Assembly: GCF_002220365.1 (NCBI RefSeq)
Contig: NZ_MTHB01000046.1
Span: 158,472-222,471, forward strand
DNA length: 64,000 nt
Source: Caballeronia sordidicola
GTDB taxonomy: Bacteria; Pseudomonadota; Gammaproteobacteria; Burkholderiales; Burkholderiaceae
Direction of reading: 5' to 3'
Positions 55,396 through 64,000 of the stretch are shown one piece after another (the first letter of the stretch is position 1; the number at the start of each line of letters is the position of its first letter). Both the position numbers and the translations under genes were made by a program. Below the pieces are notes generated by a model. The model was given only the letters and a program-made list of their open reading frames with translations. It ran no database searches and had not been told where the DNA came from.

Positions 55396-55472
55396 TGGTG
55401 GGCCGGGTGGGATTCGAACCCACTATCGGTCGATTATGAGTCGACAGCTTATACCAATTAAGCTTCCGGCCC
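55396..55472 (-). tRNA. tRNA with CAU anticodon, probably tRNA-Ile2
   Basis: A full cloverleaf on the minus strand: acceptor GGGCCGG/CCGGCCC, D-arm GCTT-AAGC, anticodon stem GTCGA/TCGAC with loop CTCATAA, T-arm GTGGG-TTCGAAT-CCCAC, discriminator A and encoded CCA. The anticodon is CAU. Acceptor pairs C4-G69 and C5-G68, and an anticodon stem like that of E. coli ileX, favour the isoleucine form modified to lysidine by TilS over elongator methionine, which has U4-A69 in E. coli. A methionine identity remains possible. Confidence 0.9.
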
Positions 55473-55540
55473 TTTTGCAGGAAAACGCCCTGCCGCGAGT
55501 AACTGAGCCAACGGAAGACATCGGGCGACGCTTCCCGCAT

Positions 55541-55568
55541 GGATAGAATTCAGCATCGAATTCTATCC
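55541..55568. repeat. Perfect 11-base inverted repeat
   Basis: GGATAGAATTC (55541-55551) and GAATTCTATCC (55558-55568) with a six-base spacer, located between the tRNA gene and rpoD. Upstream of the tRNA in its direction of transcription, so it could be an operator, a hairpin or an integration footprint. No T-run follows on either strand. Confidence 0.75.
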
Positions 55569-55611
55569 GACTGCACACTCGCGAAGGTTTGCGAGTTTGC
55601 CTTGAAACGGC

Positions 55612-55652
55612 CTATAAAACAAGCGCGGCGGACCATTCGGCCCGCCGCGCTT
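55612..55652 (-). terminator. Terminator after rpoD
   Basis: AAGCGCGGCGG and CCGCCGCGCTT (55621-55631 and 55642-55652) form a very stable stem just after the rpoD stop, followed on the minus strand by GTTTTAT. It closes the yqeY-dnaG-rpoD operon. Confidence 0.8.
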
Positions 55653-55672
55653 GGGATCTCACCAACCCGACA

Positions 55673-58303
55673 TCAATTCCCTTCCAGGAAAGATTTCAGC
55701 TTGTCCGAACGGCTCGGGTGACGAAGCTTGCGCAGCGCCTTCGCCTCGATCTGGCGAATCCGCTCACGGGTCACGTCGAACTGCTTGCCCACTTCCTCGA
55801 GCGTGTGGTCCGTGCTCATCTCAATGCCGAAACGCATCCGCAACACCTTGGCCTCGCGCGGCGTCAGTGAATCGAGCACGTCTTTCACCACGTCGCGCAT
55901 GCTGGCATGCAACGCGGCGTCGGCCGGCGCCACCGTGTTCGTATCTTCGATAAAGTCGCCAAGATGCGAATCGTCGTCGTCACCGATCGGCGTTTCCATG
56001 GAGATCGGCTCCTTCGCGATCTTCATGATCTTGCGGATCTTGTCTTCCGGCATTTCCATCTTTTCGGCGAGCGTTGCCGGATCCGGCTCAAGCCCGGTTT
56101 CCTGCAGGATCTGCCGCGAAATACGGTTCATCTTGTTGATCGTTTCGATCATGTGAACCGGAATCCGGATGGTGCGCGCCTGGTCGGCGATCGAACGCGT
56201 GATGGCCTGACGAATCCACCACGTGGCGTACGTCGAGAACTTATAACCACGACGATATTCGAACTTGTCCACCGCCTTCATCAAACCGATGTTGCCTTCC
56301 TGGATCAGATCCAGGAATTGCAAGCCGCGGTTCGTGTACTTCTTGGCAATCGAAATCACAAGACGCAAGTTCGCTTCCGTCATTTCGCGCTTCGCCTGAC
56401 GCGCCTTCAGTTCGCCGGCCGCCATCTGACGGTTGGTTTCCTTCAAATCCTTCAACGGCAACACAACGCGCGCTTGCAAGTCGAGCAAACGTTGCTGCTG
56501 TTCGCGAATCGCCGGAACGTTACGCGCCAGGATCACGCTATAGCCATGGTTCTCGGCAACGACCTTCTCCGACCACTCGAGATCCGTCTCGCTACCCGGA
56601 AAACGCGCGATGAATTCGGCACGCGGCATGCCGCATTTATCGACGACGGTATGCAGGATCTGACGTTCCACCTGACGCACTTCGTCCACTTGCGCACGCA
56701 ACGTGTCGCACAAACGCTCGACGGTCCGCGCGGTGAAGCGGATGGTCATCAGCTCGCTCTGAATGGCTTCTTGCGCCTTCAGATAAGCCTTCGACTTATA
56801 ACCTTCCTTCTCATAAGCGCGACGCATCTTGTCGAACCACTCGCTGATCAGCGAGAACTTCTCGAGCGACGCACGCTTGAGCGCTTCCAGCTGCGCTGCA
56901 TTGGCATTGGCCTGAGCGGTGGTTTCGTCGACTTCTTCCTCGTCCTCGCTCACCTCTTCCTCTTCTTCCTCTTCGCTTTCGATCGCTTCCGCTTCCTGCT
57001 CGGAGAAACCGTCGGCATCAGCGGCGTTCGGATCGATCAAGCCATCGACCAGTTCGTCCACGCGCGTTTCTTCGTTCTGCACGCGCTCAGCCATGGCCAG
57101 AATGTCCGCGATGGTCGTCGGGCAAGCAGAAATGGCCATGACCATGTGCTTGAGGCCGTCTTCAATCCGCTTCGCGATCTCGATTTCGCCTTCGCGCGTC
57201 AGCAACTCGACCGTGCCCATTTCACGCATGTACATGCGGACCGGATCCGTCGTGCGGCCGAATTCAGAGTCGACAGTGGAAAGCGCGACTTCAGCCTCCT
57301 CTTCCACTTCATCGTCAGATGAAGCGGCCGGGGCGTTGTCGTTGAGCAGCAGCGTTTCAGCGTCGGGCGCTTGCTCGTAGACCGCCACGCCCATGTCGTT
57401 GAACGTGCTGATGATCCCTTCGATCGCTTCCGTTTCCGTGAAGTTATCGGGCAGGTGGTCGTTGATTTCAGCGTAGGTCAGGAAGCCTCGTTCCTTGCCG
57501 AGCTTGATCAGCGCGCGCAGCTTCGCACGCCGCTCCTCCAGCTCTTCAACCGTACCGGGCGCGCTCGAGGCAAACGCGTCCTTCAACAGCGCTTTTTCCT
57601 TCGCACGCCGGTCGCGCGCCTTGACCTTTTCGACCTTGGCCGGAGGCGCGGCTACAGCATCCGCAGCAGGGGCCGTGGCCGGGTCGGCCTGCACGTTTTG
57701 CGCGTTTTGCGTTGCGTCGTCATCGACGGGTACTTCGTTCAGCTTTTTCGTCATGGAGTTCGCCGTACCGGCATTAGTCTCGACTCGCGGCTGCTGGACG
57801 ACAGCCGATGGAACCGTGGATACAGAATATGCGCGCGCTGCCTTGTCCTGCGTACCCTTGGCAGTGCGTCGCCCCGAGTCCTGCGCCGGTCCCCGCTTCA
57901 CGACGCGCACGCGAGTCAGCTTCGACCCCTGCTTCGTGTTGCGTTTCCGGCCCGCATTAGCAGCCGCTTCCGTTGCACTCGCTTGCTTGCCGGCCGAATT
58001 TCCGGCCTTGCCACTCCTGCCAGTCTCGCCCGCCATCAGGCCAACCTGATCCTTCGACTGACTCGGCGTCTTCTTGCCCGCCGACCGCGCGACTTTCGCC
58101 GTTCTGGCCGACCCTGTAGACCCGGTACTCAATGCCGACGCAACCGAGTTTCTTTTCTTCGCACCCGATGGAGGTGAGGGAATGGCGATCACCCTGGTCT
58201 TCGACACTCCGGGGGAAGGAACTGACCGGCTATGGGCCACTGCCCGTTTCGACTCGCTCGAGCCGCGTACCGTCGTTTTCTTCCCGCTAGCAGTCTTAAC
58301 CAT
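55673..58303 (-). CDS. rpoD: Primary sigma factor RpoD (sigma-70)
   Basis: An 876-residue housekeeping sigma factor. Region 1.1 is near [20 protein letters not shown]; then [20 protein letters not shown] (1.2), an acidic non-conserved insert rich in Glu, [20 protein letters not shown] and [20 protein letters not shown] (2.1-2.4), region 3, and [20 protein letters not shown] (4.2). It is over 250 residues longer than E. coli RpoD. The first 180 residues are a basic, Ser/Ala/Lys-rich, low-complexity extension. An internal ATG at 57754 ([13 protein letters not shown]) would give 693 residues and cannot be excluded. AGGTGAGG precedes the longer start. Confidence 0.96.
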   Translation of the reverse strand: MVKTASGKKTTVRGSSESKRAVAHSRSVPSPGVSKTRVIAIPSPPSGAKKRNSVASALSTGSTGSARTAKVARSAGKKTPSQSKDQVGLMAGETGRSGKAGNSAGKQASATEAAANAGRKRNTKQGSKLTRVRVVKRGPAQDSGRRTAKGTQDKAARAYSVSTVPSAVVQQPRVETNAGTANSMTKKLNEVPVDDDATQNAQNVQADPATAPAADAVAAPPAKVEKVKARDRRAKEKALLKDAFASSAPGTVEELEERRAKLRALIKLGKERGFLTYAEINDHLPDNFTETEAIEGIISTFNDMGVAVYEQAPDAETLLLNDNAPAASSDDEVEEEAEVALSTVDSEFGRTTDPVRMYMREMGTVELLTREGEIEIAKRIEDGLKHMVMAISACPTTIADILAMAERVQNEETRVDELVDGLIDPNAADADGFSEQEAEAIESEEEEEEEVSEDEEEVDETTAQANANAAQLEALKRASLEKFSLISEWFDKMRRAYEKEGYKSKAYLKAQEAIQSELMTIRFTARTVERLCDTLRAQVDEVRQVERQILHTVVDKCGMPRAEFIARFPGSETDLEWSEKVVAENHGYSVILARNVPAIREQQQRLLDLQARVVLPLKDLKETNRQMAAGELKARQAKREMTEANLRLVISIAKKYTNRGLQFLDLIQEGNIGLMKAVDKFEYRRGYKFSTYATWWIRQAITRSIADQARTIRIPVHMIETINKMNRISRQILQETGLEPDPATLAEKMEMPEDKIRKIMKIAKEPISMETPIGDDDDSHLGDFIEDTNTVAPADAALHASMRDVVKDVLDSLTPREAKVLRMRFGIEMSTDHTLEEVGKQFDVTRERIRQIEAKALRKLRHPSRSDKLKSFLEGN

Positions 58304-58384
58304 GCGTGCCTCACCTCTTTCGCAAATGAGCACAAAAGTCAAAAAAACAACTTGCTGAAAACCTTTAATTGTAGCATGCGTGTC

Positions 58385-60265
58385 TTAAATGTCCCGACTC
58401 ACCCCACGCAAGGCCTTAATTTGAGCAGCTTTCGCCGATAAATCCGAAAATTCGGCAATTTCTTCCGCAGTCAAGCTCGATTGCTGAGCCAGTTGATCCA
58501 GCCGATTCCGATAGCTGTCATGTCGCAGTTTGACAACCGTTGCGTGCAACTCCTCCGCGAGCAGCTTTTTCTGCTCCTGTACGCGTTCGTTGGCGCCCTC
58601 GTCGGCCGGATCGCGCATCAACAGATCCCGTACATTTTCATCATAGGCGAGAATTTCCTGGAAGATATCCTCGTAAGTCGGAGCATTTGCGGCGTTGCGC
58701 AACAGATCCGACAGCATCTGGAATTCCGCCGTTTCGCCAAGTTCCCGCGCGTGCCCGATCACCTCGCTGAACAACTCGCCGTGCTCGGTCATGGTCACCA
58801 GCGTCTGCTCGCTTTCGTGATCGAGCGTGGCGTAAATGCCCGGGTACATCACCAGGTTACGCAGCGCGCGCTGTTCATGGCCCTTGACGCGACGCCGCTC
58901 GCTCTTGGGCAGCGCAGCCCGGGCAACGGCCGCCGCTCGCGAATCGATGTCACACAATGCCGCGATTTCACCAAACGGTGTATTCAGCCGATCGGCCAGC
59001 ATGTGCAGGATCTGCACGCGCAACGCGTTCGCCGGTAACGCCTGAAGCAGCGGCTTGGCGTCGAAGAGCGCCTTGGCACGGCCTTCCGGCTGGTCGAGTT
59101 CCTTGTCGTTCAGGACTTCGTTCAGCAGGAACTGCGACAGCGGCATCGCGCGATCGACCTGCTCGCCGAAACCGTCAGTGCCGAATTCACGCACGTAGCT
59201 GTCCGGGTCGTGTTCCTTCGGCAGGAACAGGAAGCGGATCGTGCGGTTGTCGGCGGCATGCGGCAAACAGGCGTCCAGCGCGCGGCGCGCAGCGCGACGG
59301 CCGGCCGAATCACCATCGAAACTGAACACGACGGTATCGGTCTGACGAAACAGCTTCTGCACGTGAATCGGCGTGCAGGCCGTGCCGAGCGTGGCAACCG
59401 CGTTCGCAAAACCCAATTGCGCCAGCGCAACAACATCCATATACCCTTCGACGACCAGCGCGTACCCGAGTTCGCGAATAGCCAGCCGAGCTTCGAAAAG
59501 GCCGTATAACTCGCTGCCTTTGCTGAACAACGGTGTTTCCGGCGAGTTCAAGTACTTCGGCTCGCCGCCGTCGAGCACGCGGCCGCCGAAGCCAATCACA
59601 TTGCCCTTCACGTTCCGGATAGGGAACATGACACGCTCGCGGAAGCGGTCGTATCGCCGAGACTGGCCCTGGTTGTCGCTTTTCTCGCTGACGATGACAA
59701 GACCCGCTTCCACCAGATTGTCGTTCTTGTAGTCAGGGAAAGCCGCTTCGAGGCTCTGCCAGCCGTCCGGCGCGTAGCCGAGCCCGAAGCGCAACGCGAT
59801 TTCGCCCGTCAGGCCACGCTTTTTCAAATATTCGATAGCGTTGGGCGCGCCCCGCAACTGCTTGCGATAGAACTCACAGGCAGTCTGCATGACTTCGGTC
59901 AACGCGACGCTGACGGCCTTGCTGGGCGAGGGAGCATAACCTTCTCCACCCATGCCGCCGACGCGCGTCGACGATTCCTGCGGCACGGTCAGGCCGCACG
60001 ACTGGGCGAGGTCCTTGACTGCCTCGGGGAACGTGAGCCCGGTGTGCTCCATGAGGAAGCTGATTGCCGTGCCGTGCGCGCCGCAGCCGAAGCAGTGATA
60101 GAACTGCTTCGTCGGGCTGACGGTGAACGACGGGCTCTTCTCGTTATGGAACGGACACAGGCCCATGAAGTTGGCGCCGCCCTTCTTCAGCTGGACGAAC
60201 TTGCCCACCACGTCGACGATATCGACGCGGTTCAGCAAGTCCTGAAGAAACGAATGCGGAATCAC
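58385..60265 (-). CDS. dnaG: DNA primase
   Basis: A 626-residue primase that makes RNA primers at the replication fork. The zinc-ribbon domain CPFHNEKSPSF and YHCFGCGAHG (about 37-63) is followed by the catalytic TOPRIM core with ALVVEGYMDVVALAQ and VVFSFDGDSAGRRAARRALD, and a helical C-terminal domain that binds the DnaB helicase. Start is a GTG at 60265 giving MIPHSFLQDLLNRVDIVDVV, the standard opening. It lies 81 bases upstream of rpoD in the same direction. Confidence 0.97.
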   Translation of the reverse strand: MIPHSFLQDLLNRVDIVDVVGKFVQLKKGGANFMGLCPFHNEKSPSFTVSPTKQFYHCFGCGAHGTAISFLMEHTGLTFPEAVKDLAQSCGLTVPQESSTRVGGMGGEGYAPSPSKAVSVALTEVMQTACEFYRKQLRGAPNAIEYLKKRGLTGEIALRFGLGYAPDGWQSLEAAFPDYKNDNLVEAGLVIVSEKSDNQGQSRRYDRFRERVMFPIRNVKGNVIGFGGRVLDGGEPKYLNSPETPLFSKGSELYGLFEARLAIRELGYALVVEGYMDVVALAQLGFANAVATLGTACTPIHVQKLFRQTDTVVFSFDGDSAGRRAARRALDACLPHAADNRTIRFLFLPKEHDPDSYVREFGTDGFGEQVDRAMPLSQFLLNEVLNDKELDQPEGRAKALFDAKPLLQALPANALRVQILHMLADRLNTPFGEIAALCDIDSRAAAVARAALPKSERRRVKGHEQRALRNLVMYPGIYATLDHESEQTLVTMTEHGELFSEVIGHARELGETAEFQMLSDLLRNAANAPTYEDIFQEILAYDENVRDLLMRDPADEGANERVQEQKKLLAEELHATVVKLRHDSYRNRLDQLAQQSSLTAEEIAEFSDLSAKAAQIKALRGVSRDI

Positions 60266-60325
60266 TTAGTGAGTTTTCTTGGTCAGACTTTCTTAAGCAC
60301 TTAAGCAGGCTTATTTGGCAAACTC

Positions 60326-60370
60326 ATCTTGCAGGCCTCATCTCTTGCAGGCCTCATTTCTTGCAAGCTT
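60326..60370. repeat. Short tandem repeat between yqeY and dnaG
   Basis: A 16-base unit (TCTTGCAGGCCTCATC or with T at the end) occurs about 2.7 times, and the flanking TTATTTGGC, which encodes the stop and last residues of YqeY, is also present twice (60311 and 60369). This suggests that the 3' end of yqeY was tandemly duplicated in small steps. Confidence 0.75.
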
Positions 60371-60815
60371 ATTTGGCGAGCGCTGCTTTGACCAGGCCCG
60401 ACACCGCCGTCATATCCGCACGGCCCGCCAGCTTCGGTTTCAGCACGGCCATCACCTTACCCATGTCCTGCGGTCCGGCAGCGCCGGTTGCCGCCACAGC
60501 CGCCTGAATCTCGGCGTTGATCGCTTCACTCGACATCTGCTCAGGCATGTAGGCGGCCAGGACGCCCAGTTCGGCTTGTTCCTTCGCCACCAGGTCGTCG
60601 CGTCCGGCCGTCTGGAACTGGCTGATCGAGTCCTTGCGCTGCTTGATCATTTTGTCGATGACTGCCGTGATGGCTGCGTCGTCCAACGTCACGCGCTCGT
60701 CGACTTCGCGCTGCTTGATTGCCGCGAGCAATAGCCGGATGGTGCCGAGGCGATCGGTTTCGCGGGCGCGCATCGCGGTTTTCATGTCGTCGGTGATCTG
60801 GTCTTTGAGGCTCAT
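60369..60815 (-). CDS. yqeY: YqeY/GatB-like protein
   Basis: A 148-residue helical protein of the YqeY family, related to the tail domain of GatB: MSLKDQITDDMKTAMRAR, LGTIRLLLAAIKQREVDE, AAYMPEQMSSEAINAEIQ and QDMGKVMAVLKPKLAGRADM. Members are thought to act in tRNA amidation or tRNA binding; the role is not settled. It is the first gene of the yqeY-dnaG-rpoD operon here. Confidence 0.95.
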   Translation of the reverse strand: MSLKDQITDDMKTAMRARETDRLGTIRLLLAAIKQREVDERVTLDDAAITAVIDKMIKQRKDSISQFQTAGRDDLVAKEQAELGVLAAYMPEQMSSEAINAEIQAAVAATGAAGPQDMGKVMAVLKPKLAGRADMTAVSGLVKAALAK

Positions 60816-60881
60816 CGCTTGGGAACTCTGCTGGTGCTGTGTTGAGAGAATGCGGACGTCAGCCGTTCATGGCGCTAAAGC

Positions 60882-60913
60882 AAAAACCCGCTTGGGACGT
60901 TTCCTCAAGCGGG
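60882..60913 (-). terminator. Orphan leftward terminator upstream of yqeY
   Basis: On the minus strand CAAGCGGG (reverse of 60887-60894 region) pairs across an 11-base loop with its complement at 60906-60913 and is followed by a run of T (60882-60886). No gene ends here. In relatives rpsU often occupies this place, so it may be what is left of an rpsU unit. Confidence 0.75.
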
Positions 60914-61204
60914 GTCATGAACGGGGTGATTCGGGTACCTTCGAAGCCGGCCGGAACGACGCCGAGGCGCGACCGAGACGTGGTCGAATGGCTGCTCGTG
61001 GCAAGGATCCCCTTCTATCTTCATGGATCACCGCCCGGTTTTCACTCATTTTGCGCTCGTGCCCGCCTGGTGCCAATTGCCTGCCGATTGCCGCTACGAA
61101 CAAAGCAGTATAGCAGGTCGAAACCATGATTTCCCATGGGAAACGGTCTTGCACAGACACCGGTCCTTACCGCTGAAAGCCTTACTGGTCATGCCTTTGC
61201 GGCT
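60914..61204. other. Intergenic region where rpsU would be expected
   Basis: I looked on both strands for the short, very basic ribosomal protein S21 and found no trace of its typical Lys/Arg-rich sequence. No other gene is supported. It must contain the promoter of the yqeY operon or receive transcription from upstream. Confidence 0.55.
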
Positions 61205-62416
61205 CTAGGCCCGAACCAGTTCGGCCGCCGCTTTGCCCGCCGCCACGCCCGACGCCCAAGCCCACTGGAAGTTGTAGCCGCCGAGCCAGCCAGTGACATC
61301 GACCGCCTCGCCGATGAAATATAAACCCGCAACGCGCGAACTCATCATGGTCGAGGATGAAAGCTCCCGGGTGTCCACGCCGCCGCGCGTGACCTCAGCC
61401 TTCCGGTACCCTTGCGTGCCGTTCGGCGTGAGCGTCCAGCGCGACAGCGATTCGCCGATCTGGCGCAGCGTTTTGTCCGGGAGATCGGCGAGACGGGCGT
61501 CGGCAGGCACACGCTGCACGTCGAGCCAGGTTTGGGCGAGCCTCGCCGGCACACGTTCGGCGAGAAACGTGCCGACTTGCTTGCGCGATTCCCGCTTGGC
61601 GGCGATCAGGTCGGCAGTGGCATCGACGCCGGGCAACAAGTCGATGAAAATCGGCTCCGAGGGGTTCCAGTAGCTCGAAATCTGCAGCACGCCCGGCCCC
61701 GATAAACCGCGGTGCGTGAGCAGCAGGTCCTCGCTGAATTCCCCACGGCCACGGCCCGCGCCCGCGCTGAGCTCGACTGGCACTGACAAACCGGATAACG
61801 CCGCGAACGGCTCCCAGTCGGCTGGAGCGAAGGTCAGTGGTACCAGGGCGGGACGGGTATCAATGAGCTTGTGGCCGAATTGCTTCGCCAACCGATACGC
61901 AAAATCCGTCGCGCCGATTTTCGGGATCGACAGGCCGCCAGTTGCGACGACGAGCGCTGCGCTTGAGATCGTGCCGGCGTTGCTGTCCAGGAAAAACCGG
62001 ATGCCGTCGTGGCGGATCGTATCGACGGTCACGGGCCGGCGCCACGTTACGCCGCCCGCGTCGCATTCGCTTTTCAAGAGCTGGATGATGGATTCGCTGG
62101 AGTCATCGCAGAAAAGCTGGCCTTTGTGTTTCTCATGCCAATCCACACGATGGCGCTTGAGCAGCGCGAGAAAATCCTGCGGCGTGTAGCGAGCGAGCGC
62201 CGAGCGGCAAAAATGCGGGTTTGCCGAGAGGAAGTTGGCCGGTCCGGCATTGATGTTCGTAAAGTTGCAACGGCCGCCGCCCGAGATGCGGATTTTTTCC
62301 GCGAGCCGTTCGGCGTGGTCGATCAGGACCACCCGGCGGCCGTTTTGCGCGGCAACCGCGGCGCACATCATGCCCGCCGCGCCCGCGCCGATCACTGCGA
62401 TATCGTAGGTTTCCAT
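61205..62416 (-). CDS. HI0933/BaiN-family flavoprotein
   Basis: A 403-residue FAD-binding oxidoreductase. It starts METYDIAVIGAGAAGMMCAA (FAD fold), with KIRISGGGRCNFTNINAGP, SAALVVATGGLSIPKIGATD and the C-terminal GLYFIGEAVDVTGWLGGYNF with QWAWASGVAAGKAAA. These are the hallmarks of the HI0933/YhiN group. Substrate is not established for most members. A start two codons further upstream (62425) is equally possible. It is divergent from tsaD. Confidence 0.9.
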   Translation of the reverse strand: METYDIAVIGAGAAGMMCAAVAAQNGRRVVLIDHAERLAEKIRISGGGRCNFTNINAGPANFLSANPHFCRSALARYTPQDFLALLKRHRVDWHEKHKGQLFCDDSSESIIQLLKSECDAGGVTWRRPVTVDTIRHDGIRFFLDSNAGTISSAALVVATGGLSIPKIGATDFAYRLAKQFGHKLIDTRPALVPLTFAPADWEPFAALSGLSVPVELSAGAGRGRGEFSEDLLLTHRGLSGPGVLQISSYWNPSEPIFIDLLPGVDATADLIAAKRESRKQVGTFLAERVPARLAQTWLDVQRVPADARLADLPDKTLRQIGESLSRWTLTPNGTQGYRKAEVTRGGVDTRELSSSTMMSSRVAGLYFIGEAVDVTGWLGGYNFQWAWASGVAAGKAAAELVRA

Positions 62417-62611
62417 GGCGCGCATTGTAGCGGGTGGTGCGCTCGGGTTCGAGGCGGGGTTGGACTGCAGCGCACGGTGTGTGGGGCCGTGGGCCGTGGG
62501 CCGTGACCCGCATCGGCATGGCGTGATCGTCCGAGAGCAAACGACCTTGGGAGAACGAGCCCGAACCCGCCCACTGCTATACTTGTCTGTTAATCCACAC
62601 ACCTGCGCCCC

Positions 62612-63640
62612 ATGCTTGTTCTAGGCATCGAAAGTTCCTGCGACGAAACCGGCCTTGCGCTCTACGACACCGAGCGCGGCCTGCTTTCGCATGCGCTGCA
62701 TTCGCAAATCGCCATGCATCGGGAATACGGCGGTGTGGTGCCGGAACTGGCCTCCCGCGATCACATCCGCCGGGCATTGCCTCTGCTCGAACAAGTCATG
62801 GCGGAAGCCGGCACATTGCCCACGGATATCGACGCTATCGCGTTCACGCAAGGTCCTGGCCTCGCCGGGGCGTTGCTGGTCGGCGCGAGCATTGCCAATG
62901 CATTAGCCATGGCGTGGGACTTGCCGACTGTCGGGATTCATCATCTGGAAGGGCATCTGCTGTCGCCACTACTGGTGAGCGAGCCGCCGCCGTTTCCGTT
63001 CGTCGCGTTGCTGGTGTCAGGTGGCCATACGCAATTAATGCGCGTGACCGATGTAGGCGAATACGAAACGCTCGGCGAGACACTGGATGACGCTGCCGGC
63101 GAAGCCTTCGATAAAACCGCAAAATTGCTTGGCCTGGGTTATCCGGGTGGCCCGGAAGTCTCGCGGCTCGCCGAATTCGGTACATCCGGCGCAGTTAAAT
63201 TGCCGCGCCCGATGCTGCATTCCGGCGATCTGGATTTCAGCTTCAGCGGGTTAAAGACCGCAGTGCTGACTCACAGCCGCAAGCTTGGCGCGAACATCTG
63301 CGAGCAATCGAAAGCGGACTTGGCGCGGGGTTTTGTCGATGCGGCCGTCGACGTGCTGACTACGAAGTCGATCGCGGCATTAAAGCAGACGGGCCTGAAC
63401 CGGCTGGTCGTGGCAGGCGGAGTGGGCGCGAACCGGCAATTGCGCGAGGCGCTGTCCGCCGCCGCGAAAAAGCGTCGCTTCGAAGTCCATTACCCGGATT
63501 TGTCGCTATGTACCGATAACGGCGCGATGATCGCCCTCGCCGGAGCGTTGCGTCTCGCGCGCTGGCCTGATCAGGCCGTGCGCGATTATGCGTTCACGGT
63601 GAAGCCGCGCTGGGACCTGACGTCGCTGGCGGCGGCTTAA
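62612..63640 (+). CDS. tsaD: tRNA N6-threonylcarbamoyladenosine synthase subunit TsaD
   Basis: A 342-residue ASKHA-fold enzyme that transfers the threonylcarbamoyl group to A37 of ANN-decoding tRNAs. It begins [19 protein letters not shown], and has [20 protein letters not shown], the metal ligands in [49 protein letters not shown] and [24 protein letters not shown] at 62578-62583 may be its -10 element. The stop codon at 63640 is followed at once by an insertion sequence. Confidence 0.97.
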   Translation: MLVLGIESSCDETGLALYDTERGLLSHALHSQIAMHREYGGVVPELASRDHIRRALPLLEQVMAEAGTLPTDIDAIAFTQGPGLAGALLVGASIANALAMAWDLPTVGIHHLEGHLLSPLLVSEPPPFPFVALLVSGGHTQLMRVTDVGEYETLGETLDDAAGEAFDKTAKLLGLGYPGGPEVSRLAEFGTSGAVKLPRPMLHSGDLDFSFSGLKTAVLTHSRKLGANICEQSKADLARGFVDAAVDVLTTKSIAALKQTGLNRLVVAGGVGANRQLREALSAAAKKRRFEVHYPDLSLCTDNGAMIALAGALRLARWPDQAVRDYAFTVKPRWDLTSLAAA

Positions 63641-64000
63641 GTCATCTCCTTATACACAACTCGACGCTTGCGGAAACGATGGTGGAGTAGCAAAGCAGCC
63701 ACAAGGGGGTTGTTAACAATGCGGATTTCGCGTTTACTCTCGGATTTTCGGCATGAATATCCGAGACGACGTGGGAGCATGGGTGGACGAGGAATTTGAG
63801 ACGCTGGATTTAGGTGATCCACGGCGAGACCGGCGCGCGAAGGAGCTGGTCAAACGGTTCGCCAGCCGGCCTACGGCCAGCATTCCGGGCGCGTGCGAAG
63901 GCTGGGCCGAGACGATGGCGGCATATCGCTTTCTGGGCAATGAGCACATCGACTGGCGCGACATGATGCAGCCGCATTGGGACCGTACCACGGCACGCAT
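63641..64000 (+). mobile_element. Left end of a Tn5/IS50-like (IS4 group) insertion sequence
   Basis: Starting one or two bases after tsaD, CATCTCCTTATACACAACT closely resembles the outside end of IS50 (CTGACTCTTATACACAAGT). The transposase gene begins about 95 bases inside. The right end is beyond the window. The target duplication cannot be seen. Confidence 0.85.
63753..64000 (+). CDS. IS4-group (Tn5-like) transposase, N-terminal part
   Basis: The first 82 codons of a transposase; the rest is off the window. WVDEEFETLDLGDPRRDRRA, KELVKRFASRPTASIPGACE and GWAETMAAYRFLGNEHIDWR match the N-terminal DNA-binding domain of Tn5-type transposases. The DDE catalytic core is not in view, so it cannot be said whether the element is intact. 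Confidence 0.9.
   Translation, partial: MNIRDDVGAWVDEEFETLDLGDPRRDRRAKELVKRFASRPTASIPGACEGWAETMAAYRFLGNEHIDWRDMMQPHWDRTTAR

Noticed and set aside
1..64000. CRISPR arrays, rRNA genes and prophage
   Set aside because: I looked for regularly spaced repeats, ribosomal RNA sequence and phage structural genes and saw none.

Overview
The window looks like a chromosome segment of a Burkholderia-group betaproteobacterium (Paraburkholderia, Caballeronia or a close relative). The reasons are the GC-rich, densely packed coding sequence, the yqeY-dnaG-rpoD block with a very long RpoD near tsaD, class I polyhydroxybutyrate (PHB) genes, and the general style of the proteins. The genus is inferred from reading alone.

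Left part (1-15.5 kb). A polyamine-type ABC importer operon (ATPase, Tat-exported binding protein, first permease, cut by the window edge) reads leftward. It diverges from a deacetylase / GntR regulator / flavin-reductase-like / gamma-glutamyltransferase-like operon. Then come a GYD protein, a two-CBS protein, a nitrate-type MFS carrier with a soluble nitrate-sensor-like protein, a 1.3 kb gene-poor gap, an HPP-CBS membrane protein, a MarR regulator and a ClC-type chloride channel with CBS domains.

Central part (15.7-47.0 kb). This is the most striking section: almost 30 genes, nearly all on the + strand, that form one metabolic circuit. It holds a two-subunit ATP-citrate-lyase-like enzyme, a citrate/H+ symporter and an intracellular PHB depolymerase. 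A full pyruvate dehydrogenase complex (E1, E2, E3), malic enzyme, lipoyl synthase, the C4-dicarboxylate carrier DctA and a type II NADH dehydrogenase follow. Then come phaA, phaB, a phasin-like protein, a bd oxidase operon (cydP-A-B-X), PHB synthase phaC and a DctB/DctD-type two-component system. Citrate and C4-dicarboxylates could be taken up, converted to acetyl-CoA and stored as PHB, while Ndh-2 and cytochrome bd remove electrons with little energy conservation.

Both transcription units with a visible leader (upstream of the citrate lyase and of aceE) carry the same arrangement: an IHF consensus site followed by a perfect -24/-12 sigma-54 promoter. The citrate-lyase leader also contains a decayed copy of the start of aceE, so this control region was copied along with the 5' end of aceE. 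The DctD-type regulator at the end of the cluster is the natural candidate activator.

Right part (47-64 kb). The cluster edge has broken gene pieces (an oxidoreductase fragment, a possible integrase tail) and an unknown gene. A diguanylate cyclase follows, then a two-gene signalling pair: a periplasmic binding protein overlapping a large GGDEF-EAL protein with a helical periplasmic sensor region. The conserved housekeeping block comes next: tRNA with CAU anticodon, rpoD, dnaG, yqeY, a flavoprotein and tsaD. rpsU, often found here, is missing. A Tn5/IS50-like insertion sequence begins one base after tsaD and runs off the window.
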